A stretch of 64,000 bases of DNA from Phaeosaccion multiseriatum (taxonomy: Eukaryota; Ochrophyta, other classes), in assembly GCA_965112735.1 (NCBI GenBank), contig OZ218957.1:3162001-3226000 (forward strand), in the 5' to 3' direction. Shown here piece by piece: positions 46,382-56,751 of the stretch. A program made the translations under genes and the position numbers. The notes below the pieces were generated by a model. That model was not told the DNA's origin. It saw nothing but the letters and a program-made list of their open reading frames with translations, and ran no database searches. Every line of letters starts with the position of its first letter. Position 1 is the stretch's first letter.

Positions 46382-47260
46382 ATGGCCGTGGACGCCGCTC
46401 TGAGCGCTCTGCTCAGGAGGGCCGAGGCGTCCTCCAGAGTCTGCAAAAGAGAGAGCAGCGTATCTGTGTGGGATGCGGCCAAGATTGGTGCGTGGGGAGG
46501 TGCAACTATAGCAACAGCGTGAAGATGTGTGGGTTCTTTGGGATAATGGGGGGGGAGAGCGAGGAGGCAAAGCATTGAAGTGCCACCTTCCACCACCTTG
46601 GCTGATCCTCTCTGATCCTTTGCTCCTACTGCTCCTGCTGCTTACTGCCGCGCAGAGTCCCTCTCTCTTTCTGAGGTGCGTTCGCTGGGCTCCCTAGTGG
46701 ACACGCTGGGGTCGCTCTCTGCCAAGGCGCAGGACATTCCCACGCCCTTCACGTCCCTGGACAGCCTCCGAAGGTCCAACCAGCAGCAGCGATTGTACGT
46801 CCTCCGAGACAACAGTAGTGAAGCCGATGCAGCCGGGGCAGGTGATGATGGTGCCGTAGTGGGGTTTGCCAAAGTGGGGGAGAAGAAGCTGTGGTGTTAC
46901 GATGCAAGGGGCATGGTCGTGGAGGCCACTCCGCTGTGTCTGCTCGACTTTTACGTGCTGGAGTCGAGGCAGCGAAGGGGTTACGGCAAGCGTTTGTTCG
47001 ATGCCGTGTTGAGCAATGAAGGTCCGGGGATTTCATCTCCAACAACAATGGGGGGAGAAGAAGGAGAGGAAGGGGTAGGCCTCTGTCGCGCAGCATCAGT
47101 CATGGCCTACGACCGGCCAAGCGCCAAGCTCAGGCCCTTCCTGGACAAGTACTACGGGCTCCGGCAGCAGCAGGCCATCGACCAGCCCAACCGTTTCATG
47201 GTGTTCGACCCGCACTACTTTGATCACTTCGGGGCCAGGGCTATGACACGGGAGAGGTGA
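46382..47260 (+). CDS. ATAT1: Alpha-tubulin N-acetyltransferase (MEC-17/ATAT1 type)
   Basis: Acetylates the luminal lysine of alpha-tubulin in stable microtubules. Two exons, 46382-46487 and 46656-47260, phase 1, 236 residues. Family blocks appear in order: LGSLSAKAQDIPTPFTSLDS, LYVLRD, VVGFAKVGEKKLW, the catalytic-core LCLLDFYVLESRQRRGYGK with the RRGYGK acetyl-CoA loop and the LDFY aspartate, AYDRPSAKLRPFLDKYYGL, and FMVFDPHYF at the end. A 15-residue acidic insertion precedes the AYDRPS block. Exon 1 is short and less conserved; its ATG is the first in frame. Animal enzymes have a long C-terminal tail that is absent here. Confidence 0.9.
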
Positions 47261-48153
47261 AGGAACGAATCAAGGAGCGACCAAAGAAACGAACGAAAGA
47301 ACATTTCTGCTGCTGCTACTGCTGCTGATGATGATTCTGATTCGGCCTACTGCTAGCTAGTGCTGGGTCACTATCGTGGCTCAGGGGATCATACGTTGCC
47401 TGCCCCATGTCTTGTGAAGTAGACGCACTCCAATGAGGAGGAGGATGGGAGAAAGGGTGAGAGAGGGGTGAGAGGGAGCGCGATCGGATCCGCGCTGTCA
47501 CTCGGCTCGCTCCATCTGGAGTGAAGCATCTGTTGCTGTTTTCAAATCAAACAAGGGGGGGCGAGCGTCGTACTTGTGGCCTGGAGGGTCCTGCCCCCCT
47601 GCACCACCCCTCCAGCCATGAGCCATGCAAGAGCTGTATGTGGCCTTGATTGTGCCTCCTGTCTTGTTGCATGTTTGTGGGCAACCTCTACCGGCCTGGC
47701 TTGGACAGGGAGCCCTCTTCTTTTGGCGAGGACGAGGGACGAGGAAGTATGATGACAAGGTGGGGCCCTCGGAGCGGTGCCCCCCTCAGTCCCTCGACTC
47801 GGCTCTTCAGTGAGTGCGTCATGAGGGGAGGAAGCACAAGACAGGACCGTCGGTCGGCCCGGCCCCGGCCAGGTTGGGTCGAGTTGGCCCAGGTGACCGA
47901 CGGAGGATGGAGCGAGGAGCTCCATTGCCCGCTTGACTTTCAGCGATGTCGCCGCGCTGCCCTCAGCAAGCTCCGGCCAGAGAGAGCTATCCTCCTCTCC
48001 TGCGCGAGGTTGATGGGAGGAACACGAGTCATCACCATTGAGGGGAGTGCCCCAGCCAGATAGCCACACAGCCAGATGGCCAGACAGTCAGACAGACAGA
48101 CAGACAGACAGACAGACAGGCAGGCAGACAGACAGATAGACAGACAGACAGAC

Positions 48154-48225
<72 letters not shown>

Positions 48226-48259
48226 GTACAGACAGACAGACAGACAGACAGACGGACAG

Positions 48260-48293
<34 letters not shown>

Positions 48294-49078
48294 ATCCAGC
48301 CAGCCAGCCAGCCAGACAGCCCAACCAGAGGGCACGGGCATGGGAAGCTCTCAGCCCAGCGGACACGGCTAAGGGCTAAGGGCGCAAGCAGATGAACACA
48401 ACAGACGAAGTGGACACGGCTAAGGGCTAAGGGCGTAAGCAGATGAACACAACAGACGAAGTGGCCAGGCAGAGCACATGACTGAATGAGATGAGAGAAG
48501 CGACTACAGCCGCGCACTACTCGCGCCACCGTATGTCGCTTTGTCGTTGGAAGTTGATCGTCATTGTTACTGATCAGATGAAATCATCAAAGGGATGTGG
48601 ACCGACCGCTTTGGTGCTCTCGTGACTGAAGTAAGGTGTGATGCGCATAGCGCAAGCAAGCACCTCTTGACGGCCTCTGACGCCTCTCCCTTCCCTTCCC
48701 TTCCCCTTCCTTGCTTGGAGGTATCACAAGATTTACATCATGCATAGCCGCACACCGCAGCAAGAAGCTGTGGTGTCGCCATCTGAGATGCTTCATTCTC
48801 AGATTACAGTACAAGATCCATAGATGTTCCTCAGCCACTCATTCCCCTTTTATCCTCTTCTGCCGTAAATCTTCCTTACACGCAGCGAGACGCAAGCGTC
48901 TCCAGGCGACCTCCTCCTCCTCTCCTCCTATCTAATCCCCCCCCCCCTCTTGGTCATTTCTGACCCTTCCCTGTTATGTACAGTACTCTTTTGTGTCTTC
49001 TGGTGTCTCGCTCCCTTTCACACTATATACGTATACACCATTACAGTACCACCCCATGTCGGTGCTGCAATGTCGCCG
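47261..49078. other. Spacer between ATAT1 and metallothionein cluster
   Basis: No supported gene. CAGA tetranucleotide repeats fill 48085-48300 and a 53-bp tandem duplication lies at 48360-48465. Open frames at 47542-48069 on both strands lack domains. The last 150 bp belong to the metallothionein-1 3' region. Confidence 0.5.
48085..48465. repeat. CAGA microsatellite followed by 53-bp tandem duplication
   Basis: CAGA units with GATA, GACG and CCAG variants (48085-48312). Then the segment GGACACGGCTAAGGGCTAAG, continuing through AACACAACAGACGAAGTGG, occurs twice in direct succession with one base change. Confidence 0.85.
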
Positions 49079-50274
49079 TTACTTGGTGGTGGTTCCGCAC
49101 TTACACGCCGTGCCGCAAGAGCAGGCATCCCCACAGCAGGTGCAGTCGGTCCAGGGGCATTCACCGGAAACCGCCGCCTCCTCCATGCCCTCCTTCGCCA
49201 GGGCCTCCAACTGTTCCTCGGTCTTGGCAGTCGTTCCGCCGCGGGAGCAGGCCGCTTTGAAGTAGGAGAGAAGAGGGGTTGCCCAGCAGAAGGAGGGGAG
49301 GGAGATGTCAGAATGCGATTGAGCGGTGATCCCTCACGGGCAGGCAGCGCAATGAACTCTTTCGCTTCTCGTCCTTGACACCGACTTACATGGGCCGCAT
49401 GTACAGGTGTCTCCGCAAGCGCAATCGGTAGAGGAGCACGACTCGGTCTGACAGACAAGGGACAATATTAAATAGCAGAGAGATACAAAGGGTAAGGGGA
49501 AGGAGAGAGGGAAGGGAAGGTGCCATCGGGCGTTCCGAGAGAGGCAGAGGCCCCCCTCCCTTCAGCCCCTCTCTCCTTCAGCCTAGCCCTTACCCCAGCC
49601 CCACACCTTCTTCTGCTCTTCCTTCCCTCTCTCTCGAAGCCTTACCTTGACCGCATCGATGGTCTCCTTGGAGGGGGCGGTGGCGGTGCAGGGGGTGCGG
49701 GTGCAACAGCTGGCCGTCGCGCAGCAGCAACCTGGTCCACAGGTGCAGACCCCTGTTCGCTCAAACAGAAAGGGGGAGGTATCAGAGACAACAGGGGGGA
49801 AAGGGAGTGTGAGGGCGAGTCAGAAGTGGTGATGTTGAATGGATGAGTAGTTGAAGTTCATGTGAGTTTCCTTTTCTTATAAAGAAGGAGAGGGGTGGCA
49901 GAGGGGGAGGTGGCTCCTACAGTCGTCCATGCCTCTCTTCTGATGATTAGAGTGAGCAGCAGCAGGAACAGCAGTAGAAGCAGACACCAGAGCTCTCAGC
50001 AATTTAAAGCGGGGTATTCTTTCCGAAGGATGGCATGGCACATGCCACTTCCTCGGTTTCCTGAACCCTCTCTTCCGAGGAGAAAGAGCGTCGTGTGGAG
50101 GAGGTGTCTCTCGCAGTCAAGTATGTCTCTCTCTCTTTTGTAAAAGGAGGTGGCGCTGAGGGCAGGGGAGAACACAAAACCGACAGAACAAGTCTCAACA
50201 TTCTGCAAGCGAAGAGGACAAGCCTCAGAAGCTCTCGCTCACATACCTCCAGTGCAGCACGAAGTACTAGCCAT
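49079..50274 (-). CDS. Metallothionein 1
   Basis: Cys-rich metal-binding protein for Cu/Zn/Cd buffering. Four exons (minus): 50274-50247, 49752-49646, 49447-49390, 49254-49079; phases 1, 0, 1; 122 residues with 24 Cys in CxC, CC and CxxC patterns. The blocks are MASTSCCTGG; VCTCGPGCCCATASCCTRTP; TESCSSTDCACGDTCTCGP; and PWTDCTCCGDACSCG ending in CKCGTTTK. No aromatic residue occurs within the Cys-rich blocks except one Trp. The Cys-free linkers are APSKETIDAVK and a Gln/Glu/Ala helix (EEQLEALAKEGMEE), giving three or four clusters. Every joint is matched by the paralogue at 51167-52253. I know no family with exactly this layout. The exon 3/4 acceptor could shift by a residue. Confidence 0.87.
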
Positions 50275-51166
50275 CTTGGTTGGTTGCTCTCTGCTTCCGC
50301 TTCTCTCCAACCAGCAACTTCCGTCCTTCCATAAGCATATGTACGCACTAGATGGACCACGCGTAGGCCCAACGTCGCTACCCCTTCCTCCCTCCCTTTT
50401 GTGGAAATACTATATACCTCCCACCTCCAACCGCCCCTATTCCTTTTGTTGTGGGTGGTGGTGGTGGTGATGCTGTTCAGCGTCGCAGACAGTCTACCCT
50501 TATTTAGTCGGCGGGAAAATACGAGAAGACAGTTTCACGTGCTGCTTTTTCGGCCCTTGACATGGCTGGTTCTGGCCGGCGCGTTCCTGGTTCTGGCCGG
50601 CGCCAACCGGCCAGGTTTCTGTTTCTGGTCGGCGCGTTCCTGGTTCTGGTCGGCGCCAACCGGCCAGGCAGGTTCCAGGCTCGGGGGGAAAGCCATGTAA
50701 TAAGGCAATGATGACCAAGGTTGGTTCGCCGGCCAGGTTCTGGGTGTCTCAGAAGCATGTCAGGGGCCGAGCTTTTGGGTGCTGCAAGGGCTGCTTTTGC
50801 TCTAAACAGTCCCAGAATCTCTTTGAGACCATAAAACCCCTGGCCGACTTGTTGCCTGCTGGGTGTCAAGTCAAGCGAAAGAAAATAATGGCCTCCTTGG
50901 GGTGAAGTCATGTCCTTCCTGGGTGGGGAAAACCTCTTTTATTTTGTCAGGTACTTGTTATTGCATTAATTTCTAGATTGCAACATGATTTGAGTTTAAA
51001 ATATACAGCTCTTCTCTCCTCCTCCTCTGCTCCTATCCCCCCTCCCTCTTGGTCATTTCTAACCCTAATGTACAGTACTCTGTTGTCTTTTGGTGTCTCG
51101 CTCCCTTTCACACTATATATACACCATCACAGTACCATTCCATGTCGGTATGCTGCGATGTCGCCG
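50275..51166. promoter_or_regulatory. Upstream region of metallothionein 1 with GC-rich direct repeats
   Basis: Part of the duplicated unit: sequence at 50820-50930 recurs near 52755-52860. Unique to this copy is a GC-rich block at 50560-50760 with two ~52-bp direct repeats built on TTCTGGYCGGCGC and CAACCGGCCAGG. The remaining right part (50960-51166) is the 3' region of metallothionein 2. Confidence 0.5.
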
Positions 51167-52253
51167 TTACTTGGTGGTGGTTCCGCATTTACACGTCGCG
51201 CCGCACGTGCAGGCATCCGCGCAGCAGGTGCAGTCGGTCCAGGGGCATTCACCGGAAACCGCCGCTTCCTCGGTCTTTGCAGTCGTTCCGCCGCGGGAGC
51301 AGTCCGCTTTGAAGTAGGAGAGAAGGGGGGTTGCCCAACAGAAGAAACAGGAGGAGGGAGGGAGATGTCAGAATACGATTGAGCGGTGATCCCTCACGGG
51401 CAGGCACTGCAATGCACTCTTTCGCTTCTCGTCCTTGGCACTGACTTACATGGGCCGCATGCACACGTGTCTCCGCAAGCGCAATCGCTCCGGGAGCAGG
51501 ACTCGGTCTGACAGACAGGAGACAAAAAAAAGAGAGCGAATACGAAGGGTAAGCAAGGGGCGCGTAGGCATTTGGTGCCATCAGGCGTTCCGACAGAGGC
51601 AGAGACTCCCCTCCCTTCAGCCCTCTCCAACAATAGCCCCACACCATCTCTCTCTGTCGCAGCCTTACCTTGACCGCATCGGTGGTCTCCTTGGAGGGGG
51701 CGGTGGCGGTGCAGGGGGTGAGGGTGCAACAGCTGGCCGTGGTACAGGAGCAACCCGATCCGCAGGCGCAGGTCCCTGCTCGTTCAAGCAGAAAGGGGGA
51801 GGTATCAGAGACAGCAGGTGGGATAGGGTAGAGAGAGGAAGAGTGATGATGTTGAAGTAAGTATTTGTAAAGATCATGTTTTTTCTAGGAGAGGGGCCGC
51901 GGAGGGGGGGGAGGTGGCTCCTACAGTGGTCCATGCCTCTCTTCCGACGAATATAGAGTGGGCAGCAGCAGGAGCAGACAGAGGTAGGAGCAGGAGGGGT
52001 ATTTTTCTGAAGGATGGCTTGGCACATGCCACATCCTCGGTTTCCCGAGCCCTCTCTTCCGAGAAGAAGGAGAGTCGTGGGGTGTGGAGGAGGTGTCTCT
52101 CGCAGTCAAGTATGTCTCTCTCTCTCGGAAAAAGGAGGCGGCGCTGGGCGCAGTGGAGAACGCAAAACCGACAGAACAAGTCTCAACATTCTGCAAGCGA
52201 AGAGGACAAGCTCTCGCTCACATACCTCCTGTGCAGCACGAAGTAGTGGCCAT
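51167..52253 (-). CDS. Metallothionein 2 (tandem paralogue)
   Basis: Four exons (minus): 52253-52226, 51775-51669, 51507-51450, 51306-51167. Exon sizes of the first three (28, 107, 58 bp) are identical to metallothionein 1. The product has 110 residues and 23 Cys. Blocks are MATTSCCTGG, TCACGSGCSCTTASCCTLTP, TESCSRSDCACGDTCACGP, and PWTDCTCCADACTCGATC ending in CKCGTTTK. It lacks the 12-residue Gln/Glu/Ala segment of the fourth exon, the only length difference. One cluster position differs (three successive Cys in copy 1, CSC in copy 2), which could alter metal preference. Confidence 0.87.
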
Positions 52254-52941
52254 TTTTTGTTGTTGTTGTTGTTGCTGTTGTTGTTGTTGTTTCTCGCCTT
52301 TTTGCGTTTTGTGATGTTGTTATTCTCTCTTTCTTCCCCTTGTGTTCTAGACTTTCACGATTCACAACCTTCGAGAACATCAGGTAGGCATACGAGCTAC
52401 ACGAGCAAAAGCATATGGAACACCACCCCCCCTCCTCCCCTTCCTTCTTGGCTACAAGGTAGGATACCTCCCATCTCCTTTTGTTGTGGGTAGTGATGTG
52501 CAGGTAGGTGTGTGTATGTGTGTGTGTGTGATAGTGTGTGTGATGGCGATCGCGCTGGCGGGAAAACATGGGAATGCAGCCAGTTTCAGCTTGCCCTCTG
52601 AAAAGAGGGTTGGCGGCCTCTCTCTCTCTTTTTTATTTTTTTCTCCGTGCTGCTTGGCTGCTGCAAGGGCTGCTTTTGCTCATGACGATTGCACGAGCAA
52701 GCCCCGACAGCGTGTGTGTGTGTCCTCTCCCTCTCTAATTCTTTTCCTCTCGTACCTCTGGCCGACTTGTTGCCTGCTGGGTGTCAAGTCAAGCGTTGTG
52801 CCATGTATTGCCTCCTTGGGGTGAAATCATGTCCTTCCTGGGTGGGGGCAGCTCTCTTTTCTCTTCTCTTTTACGGTCTCCATCTATTATAAAAGAGATG
52901 AAAAGTGGGTGACTTGAAGCCTTCCCAGCCAGTTCCTTTTC
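52254..52941. promoter_or_regulatory. Upstream region of metallothionein 2
   Basis: No gene. It contains a short GTT repeat in the 5' UTR region (52258-52290), a GT run near 52506-52540, and upstream blocks shared with copy 1. Confidence 0.5.
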
Positions 52942-53317
52942 AGGGCCGTTCTTATCGTACAAAAAAAGACCAAAAAAAAAAAAAAAAAGTGCGAAATAGC
53001 CTAGACCCACGGGATGGGCGTGCGAAATGGCTCCAGACGAAAACTGCCCAGTGGAGCCCAAAAAGTGCGAAGTGCGAAATGGCGAAGGGGGGAAAGTGAC
53101 AAATTTGAAAAGGGGGAGGGAAAAGATGAGAAATAAAGAGCAAGATGCCCGCCAAGACGTGTAGAAGCGGAACTGATAGGCAAACAGGAAGCAGTCGCCT
53201 CACGGGAAGTAATGGGCCGACACAGACGGTGGTGGAAGGGGGGGAACCCCCGCGGCGCGTGCTGCTGCGGCAAATCCGAAGCCGGGTAAGGACGGCCCTA
53301 TAGGCGCAGCCCCGGCG

Positions 53318-53505
53318 CCTATACCACCAGGAGCTACGGCAGCACCACCAGGAGCTACGGCAGCACCACCAGGAGCTACGGCACCACCACCAGGAGCTAC
53401 GGCACCACCACCAGGAGCTACGGCACCACCAGGAGCTACGGCACCACCACCAGCAGCTATACGGCACCACCACCAGGAGCTACGGCACCACCACGGGCAG
53501 CACCG
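53318..53505 (+). repeat. GGAGCTACGGCACCACCACC minisatellite
   Basis: Eight to nine copies of an 18- to 21-bp unit that would encode PPGATA-type repeats on the plus strand. Located inside the transposon remnant. Confidence 0.85.
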
Positions 53506-54147
53506 GCGGTGGTGCTAGCTGCAGCGACAGGGGCTTCGACGGATCCCGACCTGCGTGTGGACGGGTATTGGCTTTTTCTTAGCGGGCGGCGCCTCTGCCA
53601 GATGGCGGACCTCCCGTGTGTTCAGGGCGATTCCTTGATTTCCAGCAGGGAAACCCGCCCTACATGAACTCCTGCGACTTTGAGGGTTGCACGGGGCGTG
53701 TCCACGTAGAGTGCGCGATGAAGCTCAAAAGGTCGCGGGAGAAGAGAGTAGAGCACTCTTCGAAATTGATTTGGAAGCTTTTTTTGCGGGGAGGAGTGCG
53801 CCAAGAGAGTGCCTTTGAACAGGACAGGAGTGCGCCAAGAGTGCCTTTTCACTTTGCTTCAGCCACCCGATGGCCACCAACCCCGCCGCCAGCGCTCTCG
53901 TCGTCTGTCGTCTGGAGCATGATCCTTACAGGCGCATCTTCGTCACTTGAGGGGGACGAGCAGGCATCAGACGAAGCAGCATCACCATGTCCTGCATTGC
54001 CCCCCACCGCGGCGCCTTCCCCCAACGCACTGATGTCCACACCTCCCGCACTATGGAAGCCAACCCCTCCTTGTGCAAGGGGTGACCATTCACCGCCCGT
54101 CACAGCCATCCCTCCTCCATGGGCGCGTCACAGCCTCCTGCCTCGCG

Positions 54148-54289
54148 TAGCGATATATCGCTGAATGGTTTATAGCGAGCTAATGACTCCTTATATATCG
54201 CTACAAAAACATGCACAGAAGAGGAAGGATTATTATCGCTATCCCGCTGAGTGGTTTATAGCGAGCTAATGACTCCTTATATATCGCTA
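54148..54289. repeat. Two copies of a 56-bp TIR-like mini-element
   Basis: Copy 1 (54148-54203) starts TAGCGATATAT and ends with its complement TATATATCGCTA. Copy 2 (about 54234-54289) has a degraded left end and an identical core and right end (TGGTTTATAGCGAGCTAATG onward). They are 30 bp apart. Confidence 0.7.
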
Positions 54290-54594
54290 CACTCAATGCA
54301 AATGGCCTGCTCGTTTGAAATGGTCTGCCCGCCAAAATATAATAGTAAAATGGATATATTTCGCCCTTTTCCCCCCCGCACAGCCCGCAGCACGATAGGA
54401 AAGGGACGGCGTAAAAAAAAGGGCGAAATGGCATAATTAGCAGTTTTCCCCTTTTTTTTTGGGGCTTTTTTTTTTGCGCCGATAGGAACGGGCCGGGGCC
54501 AAAAAGTGTTAAATGGCATTTCGCACTTTTTTTTTTCGTCGTTTTTTGCCACACGATAAGAACGGCCCTCAGAGGAATAAAAAAAAAAAGCCTT

Positions 54595-55192
54595 TTATTT
54601 TTAACACTCGATTTGCGTAAAAATCGCCCAAATCGCCCGATTTCTGGCCCAAAACGGTTTTAGCGCATTTGCAGGAAAATGACGCTGGGAGGAGCGCTAT
54701 AGCTCTTCGTGTAGCTCTTTGAGATCCCCACCGATCCATGGTCTTTCGGCTTTCATCGCCTCTTCCCTTCCGTAGTTGTCAGCATTTCCGCAGCAGCACC
54801 CCCTTCCCGGGGGGGGGGAGAAGGGGGATATGCACGCCACGGAAATCGCTCATGGGCAGCTTGCCCGCCCTTCTGCAAGAGAACAGACGCAGCGCTACGG
54901 CGGCTAGCCACAGTGGAGCAGCAGCAGGACCCTTGGCAAGCCTGGTGCGATTTCCGTGGCGTGCACATCCCCCGTCCCCCCCCCGCCGGGAAGGGGGTGC
55001 TGCTGCGGAAATGCTGATAACTACGGAAGGGAAGAGGCGATGAAAGCCGAAAGACCATGGATCGGTGGGGATCTCAAAGAGCTACACGAAGAGCTATAGC
55101 GCTCCTCCCAGCGTCATTTTCCTGCAAATGCGCTAAAACCGTTTTGGTCGAAATTTGGGCGATTTTTACGCAAATCGAGTGTTAAAAATAAA
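54595..55192. mobile_element. Foldback element with ~250-bp inverted arms
   Basis: The left arm 54595-54849 and right arm 54947-55192 are inverted copies with few differences, including a 9-bp indel near 54640 and G-run length changes. The loop is 97 bp. The outer ends read TTATTTTTAACACTCGATTT and its complement. It has no coding capacity, so it resembles a MITE or foldback transposon. It begins 26 bp from the end of the 1.6-kb element. Confidence 0.85.
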
Positions 55193-55725
55193 CTTCCCAG
55201 TCCCCACGCGAGCACAGACCCTCTCACATACCCACACACGCCACACACGGTGTACAAACACGCACTCACCTGAAACAGCTCGGTGCCCTCCGACCCGCTG
55301 GTCTGGTCTCTCGCTCTGATTGGGCCTCTGCTACCATCTTGTCGAGCTCTGTGTCAAGAGCCGCCCTCTCCTGTAGACTCATTCACCAACTCCGAGCTCA
55401 CCTGCGTGTGCGTGTGTGCGTGAGAGAGACAGTGTGTGTGTGCGAAAAGGAGCGTGTGTGTGAGAGAGATAGAGGGTGTGTGTGTGCGTGAGAGAGAGAG
55501 AGAGAGGAGAGAAAGTGTGTGTTCGTGTGTAACAGGAGGTCTGGTGTGCTTTTTATCCCTTTGTCTGCCTCATGTGTCCACTGCCTGCGGTCTGCCGTCT
55601 CAGATATATACGCTTTGCTTGGATTGTGTGTTTTCATGGTGGCACAGTCGAGTCGGCCACAGTCGAACCCCCAGCACTTGGGATAAATCAATCATCACTG
55701 ACGATATGGACACACACACACACAC

Positions 55726-55769
<44 letters not shown>

Positions 55770-56032
55770 CACCACAACAAACAAACATGGACACAGCCAC
55801 ACGGAGTTTTGTATTCGCAATGGGCCAGTCCAGCTCACCCATATGGATGCTTTATTCGCTCGCGTCAGGCCAATGCAGGGCAGGGCAGGTAGATATAAAA
55901 ACAAAAGGAGCACACCCTTCTCCTGTCAAGCACCATTCACTCACGCTCCCTCACCCACCATACCCCCCCTCACTCACCATCCACTCACGCGTCCACCTCA
56001 CCTCACGCGCCCAATCACCGAGTGCCTGCTCA
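55193..56032. other. Repeat-rich spacer
   Basis: GT and AG microsatellites (55400-55520, 55710-55768) and otherwise unassigned sequence. Apart from the isolated exon candidate at 55270-55382, nothing is supported. Confidence 0.45.
55270..55382 (-). CDS. Isolated possible first exon, truncated by transposons
   Basis: An ATG at 55382 opens MSLQERAALDTELDKMVAEA, an acidic helix-like stretch, and ends at a good donor (CAG/GTGAGT) at 55270 with phase 2. The expected downstream intron runs into the foldback element within 80 bp, and no matching exon is seen beyond the transposons. It could be a gene broken by insertion, a gene with a very long intron, or chance. Confidence 0.3.
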
Positions 56033-56268
56033 CTAGTGGCTGCACTTCCTCTTTCGTCTTCTCCCTCTGGCACAGCAGAGACAGCAGGGCGACTCCATCG
56101 GCCAGTCAGAGCCGAGCTCTCCAGGTTGGAGCAGAAGGGTCTTTCCTCCAAGGCGTTGCGTCATCAAGTCCTGCACCAGAGCTACCCTCGAGCCCCCGCC
56201 CTTAATCTCTGCCGCATCACGGACCAGCTTCTCTTCCTCCCCTTCCCCAGCACCATCACCACCCCCAC

Positions 56269-56302
<34 letters not shown>

Positions 56303-56751
56303 TGGTGATCGGCAGCTGCTTGCAGGGCCGCTTGCACTCAGTGTGCTCAGCGCCTGGTGAGTGGGTGAGTGGTGGGGGCGGCCTTTATGCTACCGCCCGC
56401 TACCCTTGGGGAGTTATCTCGATCCGTGCCAACAGCGTGGAGAGGAGCATTATTCGGCAAAGTCCTTCCCAAAAAAAGAGAGCTCACGATGAGCACCCCG
56501 CCCCTCACGCAAGGTTCATCATCGTTGTCTCCCCCCTGAGTTGACAAGTCGATGCCCACCACATTAGAGGCCTCCACGGCGATGTTTTTGTCTTCGGGGG
56601 CAGGTGATGCAGCTCCACCTGAAGGAGAGGGGGAGAGGGGGGGGGGGAGATGGGGGGTGAGAGGGAAGGAGCAGAGGGGGGAGATGATCCCAGCGCGGAA
56701 ATCCACCTGCTCCCGCCATACGTGAAACACACAAGCACCCCCGCAAAACAT
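56033..56751 (-). CDS. Small unassigned protein, head-to-head with SMNDC1
   Basis: I do not recognise it. Two well-phased exons are 56618-56509 (AAPEDKNIAVEASN-like region ending NDDEPC, donor GTGAGG) and 56353 to a stop at 56033-56035. The second encodes LSTLSASGPASSC, a poly-Ala run from CAG repeats, EEEKLVRDAAEIKGGGSRV and ALVQDLMTQRLGGKTLLLQP. A possible 19-bp first exon (56751-56733, MFCGGA) gives matching phase and about 149 residues. Its ATG shares CATG with the SMNDC1 start codon, which is awkward and lowers confidence in that start. A further exon to the left is possible through a GTGAGC donor at the stop. Confidence 0.42.

Larger units (their letters stand above)
48890..52900. repeat. 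Tandem segmental duplication of about 2 kb carrying the metallothionein genes
   Basis: Unit 1 (about 48890-50950) and unit 2 (about 51005-52870) match in the 3' flank (TCTTGGTCATTTCT, CTCCCTTTCACACTATATA), all exons, parts of all introns, and the upstream flank (GTTGCCTGCTGGGTGTCAAG). Introns have diverged more than exons, so the event is not very recent. Confidence 0.85.
52942..54569. mobile_element. Degenerate DNA transposon with 17-bp terminal inverted repeats
   Basis: Perfect inverted ends AGGGCCGTTCTTATCGT (52942-52958) and its complement (54553-54569). Sub-terminal GTGCGAAATGG-like and CGATAGGAACGG-like motifs repeat at both ends. Inside are a Gly/Ala/Pro-coding minisatellite (53318-53500) and a plus-strand frame 53616-54164 that starts near a Cys/His stretch (NSCDFEGCTGRVHVECAMKL). 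No catalytic transposase motif is seen and no clear target-site duplication was found, so it is non-autonomous or decayed. Confidence 0.65.

Noticed and set aside
53849-54109. Minus-strand 86-codon frame inside the transposon as a downstream exon of the 55382 start
   Set aside because: No suitable acceptor and phase, and it lies within the inverted ends of the element.
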